DNA of 64,000 nt from Loripinus fragilis (lineage: Eukaryota; Mollusca; Bivalvia; Lucinida; Lucinidae): assembly GCA_964019695.1 (NCBI GenBank), contig OZ026518.1, positions 82,765,950 to 82,829,949 on the forward strand. The letters run 5' to 3'. Of this stretch, positions 28,001 to 32,900 are shown in pieces. Both the position numbers and the translations under genes were made by a program. Each line of letters opens with the position of its first letter. Position 1 is the first letter of the stretch. The notes beneath the pieces are model-generated. The model did not search any database and was not told the origin of the DNA. It saw nothing but the letters and a program-made list of their open reading frames with translations.

Positions 28001-30616
28001 TGTCTGTCTTGCGTACCAACAAATTTCGTTGCATATTTAGATATTATTACAACGTACACTGGAATACTGTTCTGTGAAATATATTTTCTAACTTTTGATT
28101 GTCTAATTTTGGATGACCATTTAAACTTGAAATTTGTTTATATTTTGTAGACATACTACAAATTTTAAAGTTTCTTGAAATTTTCAACTTTCAGTCTTTC
28201 ACCCATATGAATAGTTGATTATGTTGTATGTTTTAGGGCTATCCTGTGATACCTAGTAGCCAGCCAAACAACCAGTCACCCCAGAAACTGAGAGGACACT
28301 GTCCTTGGTACTGCAGTGACGTACCTGAGAAAGCTGTAGTTGGTATCAGTAAGATCTGGGTCTACAGTCAGAGTAGGAAGAAGGGAATAGCTACGCGCTT
28401 ACTCGACTGTGTGAGGTGAGTGATACAGCGCTCTTTAGTCTTGTTGTAGGCTTGAAAAGTACTTTAACTTAGAGGGCTTTCTTGAAAAGTCATCGAAAAT
28501 TAAACTTGCCTTGAAAAGTACTGGAAAATCACTGAAAGGCCTTGAAAACTCCTTGAATTCCTCTTTTTTCAGTAGAACTTGTCACTGTTGATAGAGATCT
28601 AAATCAGTATAAAATTGTTGTGCCTTTATTTGGTCGCCAGGGCATCAACAAACCCTACTCATTTTCTAGTCCTAATTTCTCCATTATCTCAGTCTAGCAT
28701 TTCTAAGGTAGAATTTTAACACTTAAATCAGGATTTTTCCAAAACTTTTAGTCCTTAAAAACTGTAGGAAAGTCTTGAGAAGTCCCTGAAAATCCTTGAA
28801 AAATCCTTGAATTTTACTCAAACTTCCCTGTAGGAACCCTGTTTAGTCTTGTTGTAGGCCCCTAGATGAGATTGCTTAGTTAGAAATTAATTTTCTTATT
28901 TCACAATTTTTGCCTAAAAAATGAAGAGTGCAGTGACTCAGTGATAGAAAGCTTGACTCAGGATCATAGGTTTAGATAAACAAAAATTTTCAGCGTAAGA
29001 ATGTAAATATTTTCCTACCCATCAGTTTTATCATATGTTTTGCGTGCTCAAAAGAACTGTCTCATTGAGACGGTTCTTTTGAGTACCCACAACATATGCT
29101 TTGGTTGAGAAGTAAGAAAATTAAATTTTCGTTACGCACTCTTAACTAAAGTCCTGCTCCGGAACAAGGTGTTGCGGGTTGGAGCATCACTGGAAGCCCT
29201 GCATTGTGTCCTTGAGCAAAACACTTTATCCTCTGCTTAGTACTGGTTCAACCCAGAAAGACCCATCTCAATTTGGCTGAAAAATTGTTGAGTGAGAGGT
29301 AAAGAATCAAAACAACCAAACACTCAAAAGTGTCCTTATTGGCCTATGAAGTTGTTTGTAGTATACAATTATATATACTTGATGTAATTCAAATATCACT
29401 AGTTTGAAAAATAAGACATTCAAAGAATCCTCTTATTCCTAGAAAAGACAATTGAGCCATGACATGAGATTTCCAACAAAGTGGTATGTGCGACCAGCAA
29501 GGCCTCAGATCAGTCTGTGCATAGCGCAGTCTGATCAGAGCCTTTGCTAGTCACTTGAGTATTCTATGATTGTTAAGCTACTGACTTAACACCATTTGGA
29601 GTTTCTAAGCTTAACATGAGGCTGCACAGGCTCGTCTTAGTCTACACTTGTCAAAATGTCACATTTTTGGAAATCACATGTCACGGCTCATGTTATTGTT
29701 TTTCTGACTTATCTAATGATTTGATGCAAGAAAATTTTTGTTAGCATGATTCCTACATCCTATCACCAATTAAACTGTTATAAAGAACACAAAACAGCAC
29801 ATTGTGTTATTCTCGCATACAATGACTCTGAAGTTTCAAATCCCTAAGTTGTCAGGGATTTTTATAGATTTTACTTGTTGCAGCATTAATATACATGTGT
29901 AAGTCAGACGGAAAACCAGCATCTAGCTCCACTTTGATGCGGGGCATGCACATATAGTTTTTGACTTCAAACCTATGCAATAAGTAATATTATCCCATGG
30001 GGTGCCTCAGTTATACAAGCCTCAAGATAAGTGTGTGTAATAAAAAAAAATCTTGGCCAAAACATTTGTTGTGGGTACTCAAAAGAACTGTCTCAATGAG
30101 ACAATTCTTTTGAGCACTGAAAACAAATTTTATGTTAAAATTGATGGATAAGAAAATACTCTCAAATTTTTTGTTTCAAAATTTTGTTTTTATCTCCAGC
30201 ATTGATGTATGTTCTTTTATAAGTATTATTTGAGCCAGTGCATGAGATTTCCAACAATGTGGTATATGCGACCAGCAAAGGCTCAGATCAGCCTGCACAT
30301 ACGCGCAGTCTGATCAGAGCCTTTGCTCGTCGCTTGAATATTCTAGGAGTGTTAAGCTACTGACCGAACATGTTTTGGAGATTCTAAGCTTAAAAGGAGG
30401 CTGCACAGGCTCGCCTGAGTCTACACTTGTCAAAATGCCACATTGTTGGAAATCTCATGCCACGGCTCATTTTCTCTGTGTTTCAGACAATGGTCAGTTT
30501 ATGGAAGTGTAATACCAAAGAAAAAGTTGGCATTCTCTGATCCAACTCCAGATGGCAAGAAACTGGCAGAAAATTACACAGGACTCGCTAATTTCTTAGT
30601 TTATAAGTTCCAGTGA
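6940..30616 (+). CDS. ESCO: ESCO-type cohesin N-acetyltransferase (9 coding exons, 706 aa)
   Basis: Joining 6940-7013, 11352-12641, 14214-14289, 16274-16405, 19384-19479, 21058-21135, 22810-22875, 28237-28415 and 30487-30616 gives 2121 nt, exactly 707 codons with the stop; every junction has GT-AG borders and matching phase. Known family role: ESCO/Eco1 acetylates the SMC3 subunit of cohesin during S phase in the nucleus to establish sister-chromatid cohesion. Seen here: a Lys/Ser-rich low-complexity N-terminus (about residues 1-455), a C2H2 finger (C492, C495, H510, H514), then a GNAT fold with an acetyl-CoA loop near 649-656 and the family C-terminus FSDPTPDG...NFLVYKF. The length lies between human ESCO2 (601) and ESCO1 (840). 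Invertebrates usually have one gene, so no 1/2 suffix is given. No promoter or 5' UTR exon was identified. Confidence 0.95.
7476..7727. repeat. 126-bp tandem duplication in ESCO intron 1
   Basis: Two adjacent near-identical copies start at 7476 and 7602 with GGCTGAGTTTCCATAGAAAG. The few mismatches imply a recent local duplication. A similar segment occurs near 30745. Confidence 0.9.
7728..8381. other. Unassigned intron 1 sequence
   Basis: Apart from a short (ACCT)n run near 7950-7973, no gene, RNA or clear repeat boundary is seen here. Confidence 0.5.
8390..9444. mobile_element. hAT-like element (AGGGTTTTACA ends)
   Basis: Inverted ends AGGGTTTTACA / TGTAAAACCCT are flanked by CCTATAGC and GCTATAGC (7 of 8 bp identical). 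It is about 1.06 kb. Internal GC-richer segments near the right end contain GCGTCC/GGACGC motifs also seen near 27150 and 27960. No transposase was recognised. Confidence 0.85.
9596..9692 (-). repeat. Foldback repeat fragment (GTTTGAACACAAGG family)
   Basis: This is the reverse complement of 20430-20515: both hold GTGTTCAAACAGC, a CGGGACC core and TTAATGCATG. It is one of three copies here, with 20425-20575 and 41255-41575. Confidence 0.7.
9718..9860. mobile_element. Fragment of a pearl/Helentron-like element
   Basis: It contains AGGAGGGGACTAAAGG, then a GTCCGT/CCATCCGTCCGT microsatellite and the segment CTTGATGAAACTTGGTATG, which is the usual order at one end of these elements. It is truncated, with no tandem core. 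Confidence 0.5.
9980..10219 (+). mobile_element. MITE family G (ATGAGCCGTGACATGAGATT ends)
   Basis: The roughly 240-bp reference copy has inverted ends ATGAGCCGTGGCATGGGATT / AATCACATGTCACGGCTCAT, an internal hairpin around CTCAGATCAGTCTGCACAT, and the conserved block CTAAGCTTAAAAGGAGGCTG. Nine copies lie in the window. This one abuts the duplicated exon-2 acceptor. Confidence 0.9.
10220..10325 (+). pseudogene. Truncated duplicate of the ESCO exon 2 acceptor and 5' end
   Basis: From the branch/pyrimidine region through TTTTACAG and about 90 nt of exon, this copies 11337-11456, with an internal deletion where the real exon encodes KKRRIDENH. The copy stops near a transposon at 10345. Spliced from exon 1 it would stay in frame for about 30 codons and then reach TAG, so its use would truncate the protein. 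It precedes the true exon in intron 1. Confidence 0.9.
10345..11135. mobile_element. TIR element (TATACTCGACAAAAAAAGAA ends)
   Basis: The inverted ends are about 26 bp, left TATACTCGACAAAAAAAGAA and right (inverted) TATACCCGACAAAGAAAGAA. TA-TA borders suggest a TA target. It is about 790 bp, without a recognisable transposase. It sits between the truncated exon-2 copy and the true exon 2. Confidence 0.85.
11141..11333. mobile_element. Palindromic MITE family P, upstream of ESCO exon 2
   Basis: The centre is a near-palindrome built on AAAAGAACCGTCTCAATGAG, flanked by CATATGTT motifs and ends reading ACTTTAGTTAAGAG...TTATCTAAACCTGTG. It ends about 18 nt before the exon 2 acceptor. A dozen full or partial copies lie in the window; the outer parts vary while the central palindrome is kept. 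Confidence 0.88.
11352..12641 (+). CDS. ESCO: ESCO exon 2 (disordered basic N-terminal region)
   Basis: A large 1290-nt exon with acceptor TTGATTTTACAG and donor TTAAG|GTAAAG, encoding residues 25-455. It is rich in Lys, Ser, Asn and Glu with several basic clusters. Two short motifs resemble the conserved N-terminal boxes of vertebrate ESCO proteins: GKKFFKTRS around residues 205-213 and KKLFPIFK around 428-435 (vertebrate ESCO2 has a YPIF-type motif at a similar place before the zinc finger). Those boxes are implicated in chromatin or replisome contacts; that role here is inference. Residues 305-352 hold a 24-residue tandem repeat. The longest open frame from the GTG at 11521 is only part of this exon. 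Partial copies of the exon lie on both sides. Confidence 0.93.
12190..12333 (+). repeat. 72-bp coding tandem duplication inside ESCO exon 2
   Basis: Two adjacent 72-bp units (12190-12261 and 12262-12333) encode near-identical 24-residue repeats starting NGEHQNENINSD and NGEHQHENINSD. The unit is a multiple of three, so the frame is kept. It lies in the disordered acidic part of the protein and is likely variable in length between individuals or species. Confidence 0.93.
12733..12795. repeat. Short palindromic repeat (GACTGCTTC / GAAGCAGTC)
   Basis: This repeat has the form CAGACTGCTTCTGAAGAAGC followed by AGTCTGATCAGGGTCTTCAC and CTGTTTGC. The same design, with the arms changed together, recurs at 33226, 38045, 46645, 51305, 51630, 52186, 55030 and 56128. 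Confidence 0.8.
12815..13011 (+). pseudogene. Duplicate of the ESCO exon 2 3' end with its splice donor
   Basis: 179 nt (12815-12993) match 12463-12641 without any indel, with about 12 substitutions, followed by the same donor GTAAAGTATGATAATGTA. The reading frame is still open, with one radical change (GES to CQS before SGKK). The upstream border is an A-run rather than a good acceptor, so it is probably a non-functional tandem duplication. The pair forms a tandem repeat of 352 bp. Confidence 0.92.
13421..13487. repeat. AT-rich hairpin in ESCO intron 2
   Basis: The arms AATGAAGTTTATGTATTTTT and its inverse meet at CAATAAAATATCGCTATAAC, giving a near-perfect inverted repeat of about 65 bp. 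Confidence 0.88.
13820..14027. mobile_element. MITE family P copy
   Basis: The centre GGAACCGTCTCATTGAGACG is flanked by ACATATGTTTT on both sides. The ends are AGGTTTGGATAAA and GGTACACACTTAACTGG. It lies in ESCO intron 2. Confidence 0.88.
14065..14165. repeat. Inverted repeat family D (GTTTGGATCCAGATCAGG)
   Basis: A partial copy of a dispersed repeat that normally reads TTTGGATCCAGATCAGG, a short loop, CCTGATCTGGGTCCAAAC, then GGTTATCAGCAGAC. Other copies are near 1480-1950, 15955-16240, 19690, 36055, 38950, 53430 and 57700. Confidence 0.7.
14214..14289 (+). CDS. ESCO: ESCO exon 3 (linker before the zinc finger)
   Basis: A 76-nt exon with acceptor TTTATTTCAG and donor ATT|GTAAGT. It completes Arg455 and encodes residues 456-480, ending SKDKKEQMII. 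This matches the lead-in seen in vertebrate ESCO proteins, where a Lys-rich stretch and a (Q/L)-(M/L)-(V/I)-I segment run straight into DAGQK. Confidence 0.92.
14465..14516. repeat. Perfect short palindrome
   Basis: The arms AAAAGCTCT.AAAATGACCAG and CTGGTCATTTTTAGAGCTTT meet at GTTAAC. The hairpin lies just outside the next TIR element. Confidence 0.85.
14569..15287. mobile_element. TIR element in ESCO intron 3
   Basis: The inverted ends are about 30 bp: CTATACTTAGAAAAACAATT and its inverse at 15255-15287. It is about 720 bp, with only short unassigned open frames. Confidence 0.85.
15715..15875. mobile_element. MITE family P copy, diverged
   Basis: The centre AAAGAACTGTCTCATTGAGA is followed by a damaged right arm (CAATTGTTTAGAATACCC). 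Confidence 0.82.
15979..16135 (+). mobile_element. SINE family 2, 5'-truncated
   Basis: It starts ATTCAAGAAGGGTTGTTGTC, contains TTGTTCAAGCTTGCCCAGG and ends AAGCAACAAAATAAA. The 12-bp duplication ACAGATTGGATC flanks it (15967-15978, 16136-16147). It is inserted into a family D repeat. Confidence 0.9.
16274..16405 (+). CDS. ESCO: ESCO exon 4 (C2H2 zinc finger)
   Basis: A 44-codon phase 0-0 exon (acceptor TTTTGGTAG, donor CCA|GTGAGT). It begins DAGQKRFGVTQCDICGMVY and contains the ESCO-specific finger C-x2-C-x14-H-x3-H with the motif DETMHMKFH. This finger is diagnostic of the Eco1/ESCO family and sits immediately upstream of the acetyltransferase fold. Confidence 0.97.
16430..16530. repeat. 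AGGGAGAAGTGAC short repeats
   Basis: Several copies of AGGGAGAAGTGAC, also found at 8700-8770 inside the hAT-like element, so this is probably a remnant of that family. Confidence 0.55.
16645..16813. mobile_element. MITE family P copy with half of its central palindrome deleted
   Basis: It reads ACTCAAAAGAACCGTCTC and then jumps straight to CATATGTTAAAAATGATG, losing the inverse half. This is the deletion expected from replication across a hairpin. Confidence 0.85.
16826..17030 (-). mobile_element. SINE family 1, full length
   Basis: Complete from the tRNA-like head (near 17028) to the CAAA tail. The 12-bp duplication ATGAGATTTTGG flanks it (16814-16825, 17031-17042). Confidence 0.94.
17139..17545. 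mobile_element. hAT-like MITE (AGGGTTCCCAC ends)
   Basis: Same family as 61700-62112, in inverse orientation, with the same CCACCAGTAGCCAG hairpin (17281-17347). No matching 8-bp flanks are visible, so one flank has probably changed. Confidence 0.85.
17806..17995. mobile_element. Foldback family C (TACAGTAAAACCTGTC ends)
   Basis: An almost completely self-complementary element: ends TACAGTAAAAC.../...GTTTACTGT, arms with CTTAAG-GGCCACTC, and a centre AGCTCCCCTCAGAGCATTCT. Copies lie at 19952, 31711, 50745, 52800 and 57159, and a longer relative at 60189. Confidence 0.88.
18296..18594 (+). mobile_element. SINE family 2, near full length
   Basis: The tRNA-like head GTAGTAGCGCAGTTGGTAAC is followed by a body with TCATTCTCCTCCCTTCCGC and GTTCAAGCTTGCCCAGG, and a CAAACAAAC tail. 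The 9-bp duplication ACTGGATAT flanks it (18287-18295, 18595-18603). Confidence 0.88.
18800..18957. mobile_element. MITE family P copy
   Basis: The centre CAGAAGAACCACCTCAATGA is damaged relative to the consensus. It ends in the TTTTACGCTCAAAAATGTTG segment. Confidence 0.8.
18974..19357. mobile_element. hAT-like MITE family K (CAGGGTTC ends, CTTGAAAAGTCCTTG repeats)
   Basis: Ends AGGGTTCGCACAGG.../...TATGAACCCT are flanked by GTATGAC on each side. Repeated CTTGAAAAGTCC motifs lie near both ends and a perfect hairpin GGTGCAGCATATGCTGCACC near the centre. Other copies are at 28452, 39831, 46931 and 63620. This one ends about 25 nt before ESCO exon 5. Confidence 0.88.
19384..19479 (+). CDS. ESCO: ESCO exon 5 (start of the acetyltransferase domain)
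   Basis: A 32-codon phase 0-0 exon (acceptor TATTTGTAG, donor AAG|GTATTT). It starts GWKKEHVIQEYLDTGGRII, matching the GWKKE(R/H)V motif that follows the finger in all ESCO proteins, and ends DPSHCTKK. A hAT-like MITE ends about 25 nt upstream of its acceptor. Confidence 0.95.
19952..20157. mobile_element. Foldback family C copy
   Basis: The centre is GCAGAATGCTCCAAGAGAGC with the inverse GCATTCTGC, and the ends are TACAGTAAACCCTGTC / GACAGGTTTTACTA. It lies in ESCO intron 5. Confidence 0.88.
20221..20420 (+). mobile_element. SINE family 1, old diverged copy
   Basis: The body block CCTTGAGCAAGACACTTTAT and TTGTTGACTGGGACTTAAA are clear. The tRNA-like head is degraded (GGTAGAGTGTTAGACTGGAG). 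Confidence 0.75.
20425..20575 (+). repeat. Foldback repeat (CACATGTTTTTCCATGCATT)
   Basis: The self-complementary arms CACACATGTTT...GCATTAACA and TGTTAATGCA...AAACATGTGTG surround GTTTGAACAC...GTGTTCAAAC. Confidence 0.8.
21058..21135 (+). CDS. ESCO: ESCO exon 6
   Basis: A 26-codon phase 0-0 exon (acceptor TAATTGACAG, donor AAG|GTAATC). It encodes VEEINNIMGRELGF..., equivalent to the (V)E-(D/E)-(V/I)-x2-(L/I)-V-(D/E)-x-ELGF helix of vertebrate ESCO proteins. A dispersed repeat begins within about 10 nt of its donor. Confidence 0.95.
21144..21395. repeat. Dispersed repeat next to the ESCO exon 6 donor
   Basis: It contains GAACAACAAAGGCACAGACC, CTAGTCTCTGTAGCTAAGCAGG and AAACAGGTTTTCTTG. A second copy lies at 61430-61640, directly before the PTP exon array. 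Confidence 0.75.
21805..22656. mobile_element. hAT-like element with perfect 8-bp target duplication
   Basis: Ends TAGGGCTG / CAGCCCTA are flanked by CCTTTGGC (21797-21804, 22657-22664). It is 852 bp, in ESCO intron 6. It holds a poly-A run (22518-22557) that produces artificial Lys-rich open frames. Confidence 0.92.
22810..22875 (+). CDS. ESCO: ESCO exon 7
   Basis: A 22-codon phase 0-0 exon (acceptor TTACATTTCAG, donor GAG|GTAATT). It encodes AFLYISSEKRIDGCCITQAI, matching the (T)FL(F/Y)IS-x-(E)KR-(V/I)-x-GC-(L)-(I) strand pair of the ESCO fold. Confidence 0.95.
22936..23174 (-). mobile_element. MITE family G copy
   Basis: In inverse orientation to the reference copy. TCCTTTTAAGCTTAGAAACTCC and both termini are recognisable. 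Confidence 0.88.
23175..23320. repeat. Inverted repeat beside a MITE
   Basis: The arms AATCATTCTATTTAATATGA and TTTTAAATAGAATGATTCAA enclose GAGTTCATAAACC...AAGTTTATGAATCC. Confidence 0.75.
23471..23656 (+). mobile_element. SINE family 2, 5'-truncated
   Basis: It begins CATTCTCCTCCCTTCTGC and ends CAAAACAAACAAA. The 9-bp duplication ACCATTTGT flanks it (23462-23470, 23657-23665). Confidence 0.9.
23719..23959 (+). mobile_element. MITE family G copy
   Basis: Complete; ends TTGAGCCGTGACATGAGATT and ATGTTGCGGTTCA. Confidence 0.88.
24001..26065. mobile_element. Pearl/Helentron-like element with a dimeric higher-order repeat
   Basis: The left border is a stem-loop (TACCCCCGGTACGAAG...GGGGGTA), followed by a TGTTTGTC microsatellite. 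The core holds units of about 330 bp starting at 24109, 24443, 24769, 25104 and 25430 with GTCAAAGATTTCTCAGCAAC. Alternate units are near-identical, so the true period is about 660 bp. Two decayed units follow (25750, 25930). The right border is CCGCCGGGGGTATG. It lies in ESCO intron 7. Confidence 0.82.
26150..26750. repeat. Duplicated GAGTCCC-rich segment
   Basis: CTGAGACCCAGGGCATCAAC and its surroundings occur twice (about 26180 and 26452), forming a diverged tandem pair of about 275 bp. CCCAGGGCATCAACAAA also appears near 28640 inside a family K copy. Confidence 0.75.
26750..28060. repeat. Duplicated segment of about 500 bp split by a SINE
   Basis: 26750-27245 and 27265-28060 are diverged tandem copies: both contain GATAGTATTGGC, TTTATAGC.G.CCTC, CAACCGTTGCTATGAACAAC and GACGCAAGCTA. 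The second copy is interrupted by a SINE at 27387-27690. A 67-codon minus-strand frame in the first copy is not preserved in the second. Confidence 0.8.
27387..27690 (+). mobile_element. SINE family 2, full length (reference copy)
   Basis: The tRNA-like head GGCCGCGTAGTCCAGTCGG...CGTCTGACTGC holds a B-box-like region (TAGTTTGATCC). The body has TGGAGATTGATCATGAAAT, TCATTCTCCTCCCTTC, CTTGCCCAGGAAAAAGTATG and GACTGGGACGTAAAGCAAC. No target duplication is visible. Confidence 0.88.
28237..28415 (+). CDS. ESCO: ESCO exon 8 (acetyl-CoA binding motif)
   Basis: A 179-nt exon with acceptor TATGTTTTAG and donor GAG|GTGAGT (phase 2). It encodes CSDVPEKAVVGISKIWVYS followed by QSRKKGIATRLLDCVR, the GNAT motif A in which the (Q/R)-x-x-(R/K)-x-(G)-I-A loop contacts the acetyl-CoA pyrophosphate. 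The sequence GIS(K/R)IWV is near-invariant in the ESCO family. Confidence 0.97.
28452..28841. mobile_element. MITE family K copy lacking its left terminus, flanked by an 18-bp direct repeat
   Basis: It starts inside the family (TTGAAAAGTACTTTAACTTA) without the CAGGGTTCGCACAG end; the right end TAGGAACCCTG is present. Both flanks carry TTTAGTCTTGTTGTAGGC (28434-28451, 28842-28859). It begins about 35 nt after the ESCO exon 8 donor. Confidence 0.85.
28925..29312 (+). mobile_element. SINE family 1, split by a family P MITE
   Basis: The head GAGTGCAGTGACTCAGTGATAG is separated from the body (GTCCTTGAGCAAAACACTTTAT) by the insertion at 28972-29147. Confidence 0.85.
28972..29147. mobile_element. 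MITE family P copy nested in a SINE
   Basis: The intact centre is AAAGAACTGTCTCATTGAGA with its inverse. The ends are TTTAGATAAACAAAA and ACGCACTCTTAACTAAAG. Confidence 0.88.
29452..29691 (+). mobile_element. MITE family G copy
   Basis: Complete; ends TTGAGCCATGACATGAGATT and ACATGTCACGGCTCA. It lies in ESCO intron 8. Confidence 0.88.
30040..30195. mobile_element. MITE family P copy
   Basis: The centre is AAAGAACTGTCTCAATGAGA with the inverse CAATTCTTTTGAGC; the outer parts are diverged. Confidence 0.85.
30230..30470 (+). mobile_element. MITE family G copy next to the ESCO exon 9 acceptor
   Basis: The right terminus CACGGCTCAT is followed by TTTCTCTGTGTTTCAG and the exon. The MITE thus lies within the branch-point window of the last splice acceptor. 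Confidence 0.9.
30487..30616 (+). CDS. ESCO: ESCO exon 9 (C-terminus and stop)
   Basis: The terminal coding exon (acceptor GTGTTTCAG) completes Arg664 and encodes 42 residues ending LANFLVYKFQ and TGA. FSDPTPDGK is the characteristic ESCO C-terminal motif; its Ser-Asp pair is implicated in catalysis and substrate contact in the family. A MITE ends 16 nt before the exon, so the element supplies the region just upstream of the splice acceptor. Confidence 0.96.
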
Positions 30617-31590
30617 TTAAATTTAAACTGCTTACAAGTATGAAGATCTATACAGATGGAATATTCCAACCAGTTTGATGTAGTGCAGTTCATTGGGCCT
30701 TTATATATGGGTGAAAATTTTCAAGGGTAATCCAGAATTCAGGATTTTGAGGCTGACTTTCCGTATGTCAGCTCACTATCCTGAATTATACAGATTATTA
30801 TGGCTTCTGATTTGTTTTTCAGTTTGTCCATTAAAAGTTAAAAGCCATTTCCAGGGCTCGAAAATAGTACTCGTCCGCTCGTATTTACGAGTGTCTCAGG
30901 CTGCAGGGCAAGTGAATATTTTGATATTTCTACTGAAAATTAAATTTTCCCCATGTATGCCAATACGTTTTGTGATGCAGGGCAAGTGCCTATTTTCAGA
31001 TATTTCGAGGCCTGATTTCTGATTTAAACTTGAAATTGTTAATTATTTGTAGGCATAATTTAAGGTTTAAGGGAACTCAGTGGCTTAGTGGTAGAGAGCT
31101 TGTCTTGAGATCAAGGGGTTGCGGGTTCGAGCCTCACCAGCTTCACCATGGTGTGCTTGAACAAGACATTAATCCTTGCTTAGTACTGGTTGAACCCAAG
31201 AAGATCTGTCCCGACATAACTGAAAAATTGTTGACAGGGACGTAAAGAATCAAATCAAACAAAACTGTAAGGTTTAATAATTGAATCCAGTTTTAAAGTT
31301 AATTACCATGTTTATATTGTTTAAAGGCCAAACAGACAATAATTTCCTTTAAAAATCATATATCTGCCCCCAAAGAATGTTTTTATCATAGCAATCAGCG
31401 CAAACCCTTAACCTTTTTTCATTCTGGATACCGGCAGACAGGTACATTGTACTTGCTTATTGGTTGGCAGTAAAGGAAGTTTATAAACCAAAATTAGTGG
31501 ATGATGGTGAAAAAGTGTATTTTTCAATTCTGATGGTCATTTGGTTGTACTTTGTCTATAGATTTGATGTCTGTTTTATGCAATAAAATG
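30617..31590 (+). other. Probable ESCO 3' UTR
   Basis: Sequence following the stop codon. An ATTAAA lies right after the stop, and the first AATAAA is at 31582-31587, just before a MITE, so a 3' UTR of about 970 nt is plausible. It would carry a SINE at 31071-31267. No transcript data are available, so the end point is a guess. Confidence 0.4.
31071..31267 (+). mobile_element. SINE family 1 in the probable ESCO 3' UTR
   Basis: Full length; the 10-bp duplication TAAGGTTTAA flanks it (31061-31070, 31268-31277). Sense orientation relative to ESCO. Confidence 0.93.
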
Positions 31591-32038
31591 AGCCTTGACA
31601 TGTGATTGTCAACAATGTGACAAGTGTAGACTCAGGTGAGCCTGTATAGCCTCCTTTTAAGCTCAGAAACTCCAAATAATGTTCGGTCAGTAGCTTAATA
31701 TTCATAGAATTACAGTAAAACCTGTCTTAAGCGGCCACTCAAAAGACAAAACAAAGGTCTTAAAGGCAAATGGTAGCCAAATGCACGCCGAAAGTATTGC
31801 AGAATGCCCTCTTGGAGAATTCTGTAATACTTTTGACCTGCATTAAGAGATAATCAGTCTTGAAAACCCAATTTTTGGTCTTTTTTGAGTGGCCGCTTAA
31901 GACAGGTTTTACTGTAATATTCATAGAATAGTCAAGTGACTAGCAAAGGCTTTGATCAGACTGCGCATATGCGCAGGCGGGTCTGAGCGTTTGCTGGTCG
32001 CACATACCACATTGTTGAAAATCTCATGTCACGTCTCA
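31588..32038 (-). mobile_element. MITE family G copy split by a foldback C element
   Basis: The G element is interrupted at 31711-31916. Its own ends ATGAGCCTTGACATG and CATGTCACGTCTCA remain. Confidence 0.88.
31711..31916. mobile_element. Foldback family C copy with a 13-bp target duplication
   Basis: Ends TACAGTAAAACCTGTC / GACAGGTTTTACTGTA are flanked by the exact direct repeat ATATTCATAGAAT (31698-31710, 31917-31929). Unlike the other C copies, its insertion site is readable because it lies in a known MITE. Confidence 0.92.
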
Positions 32039-32089
32039 AATATGTTCAATCTATATAATTGTAATAATTAAGTGGACAGGTAACAAGTC

Positions 32090-32224
32090 CAGATAAGCAA
32101 GCTTTTTATGCGTAAAATTGTGATTATTTTCATATCCATCAGTTTAAACATACGTTTTGGGTGCTCAAAAGAACCGTCTCATTGAGACGGTTCTTTTGAG
32201 CACACACAACATATGTTTTGAGGT
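32090..32224. mobile_element. MITE family P copy
   Basis: A perfect central palindrome around CAAAAGAACCGTCTCATTGA; the right part is truncated. Confidence 0.88.
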
Positions 32225-32514
32225 AAGGCCTCAAGGTTATAAAACTTTTTTTTCTTTAATGTTCAACTCAATAATTGTTGGTATTTTAACAATTAAAGCA
32301 GGATAAATAAAACATTTCTGAGTATATAAGCAAGGTCAATCTTTATTTCTCTGCATTTCAATTTTATTGATCAGTTGGAAGTTCCATGCTCAACTGAGTT
32401 GAGCATGAAATTAGTGTTTGGGGTAAGTTTGTAATGTAATGCTCAATTATGGTATGACAAAATAGGTTGAGGTGATAGTCTAGTCTACTTTTGGGATTGT
32501 TGTTTTTTTCAAAG

Positions 32515-32900
32515 AGGGGGACATTGGCTCAGTTGGTAGAGACTTGTGATCAAACCGGAGTCACTGTATTGTGTCCTTGAGCAAGGCACTTTTCCCCGAA
32601 GGGAGCGCAGTGGCTCAGTGGTAGAGTGCTTGACTCGAGACCAAAGGGCCGCAGGCTCTAGCCTCACAGGTGTCACTGCGTTGTGGTCCTTGAGCAAGAC
32701 ACATTTATCCTAGCTTAGTACTGGTTCAACCCAGGAAGACCCGTCCCTGTTTAAGTGAAAGATTGTTGATGGGACATAAAGAATCAAATCAAACAAACAA
32801 ACAAAGCACTTTTCCCGATACTTAGTAGTACTGGTTCAACATATGAAGACAGGAAATCATCCTGACATGACGAAAAATTGTTGACTGGGACATAAAGTAT
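32515..32900 (+). mobile_element. SINE family 1 (older) hosting a younger SINE
   Basis: The outer copy is split inside its body at GCACTTTTCCC. Its 3' part resumes at 32806 and ends ATCAACACAGACAAAC. Confidence 0.9.
32601..32805 (+). mobile_element. SINE family 1 (younger) nested in a SINE
   Basis: A full-length copy close to the 4168 copy. GCACTTTTCCC borders it on both sides (32586-32596, 32806-32816). Confidence 0.93.
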
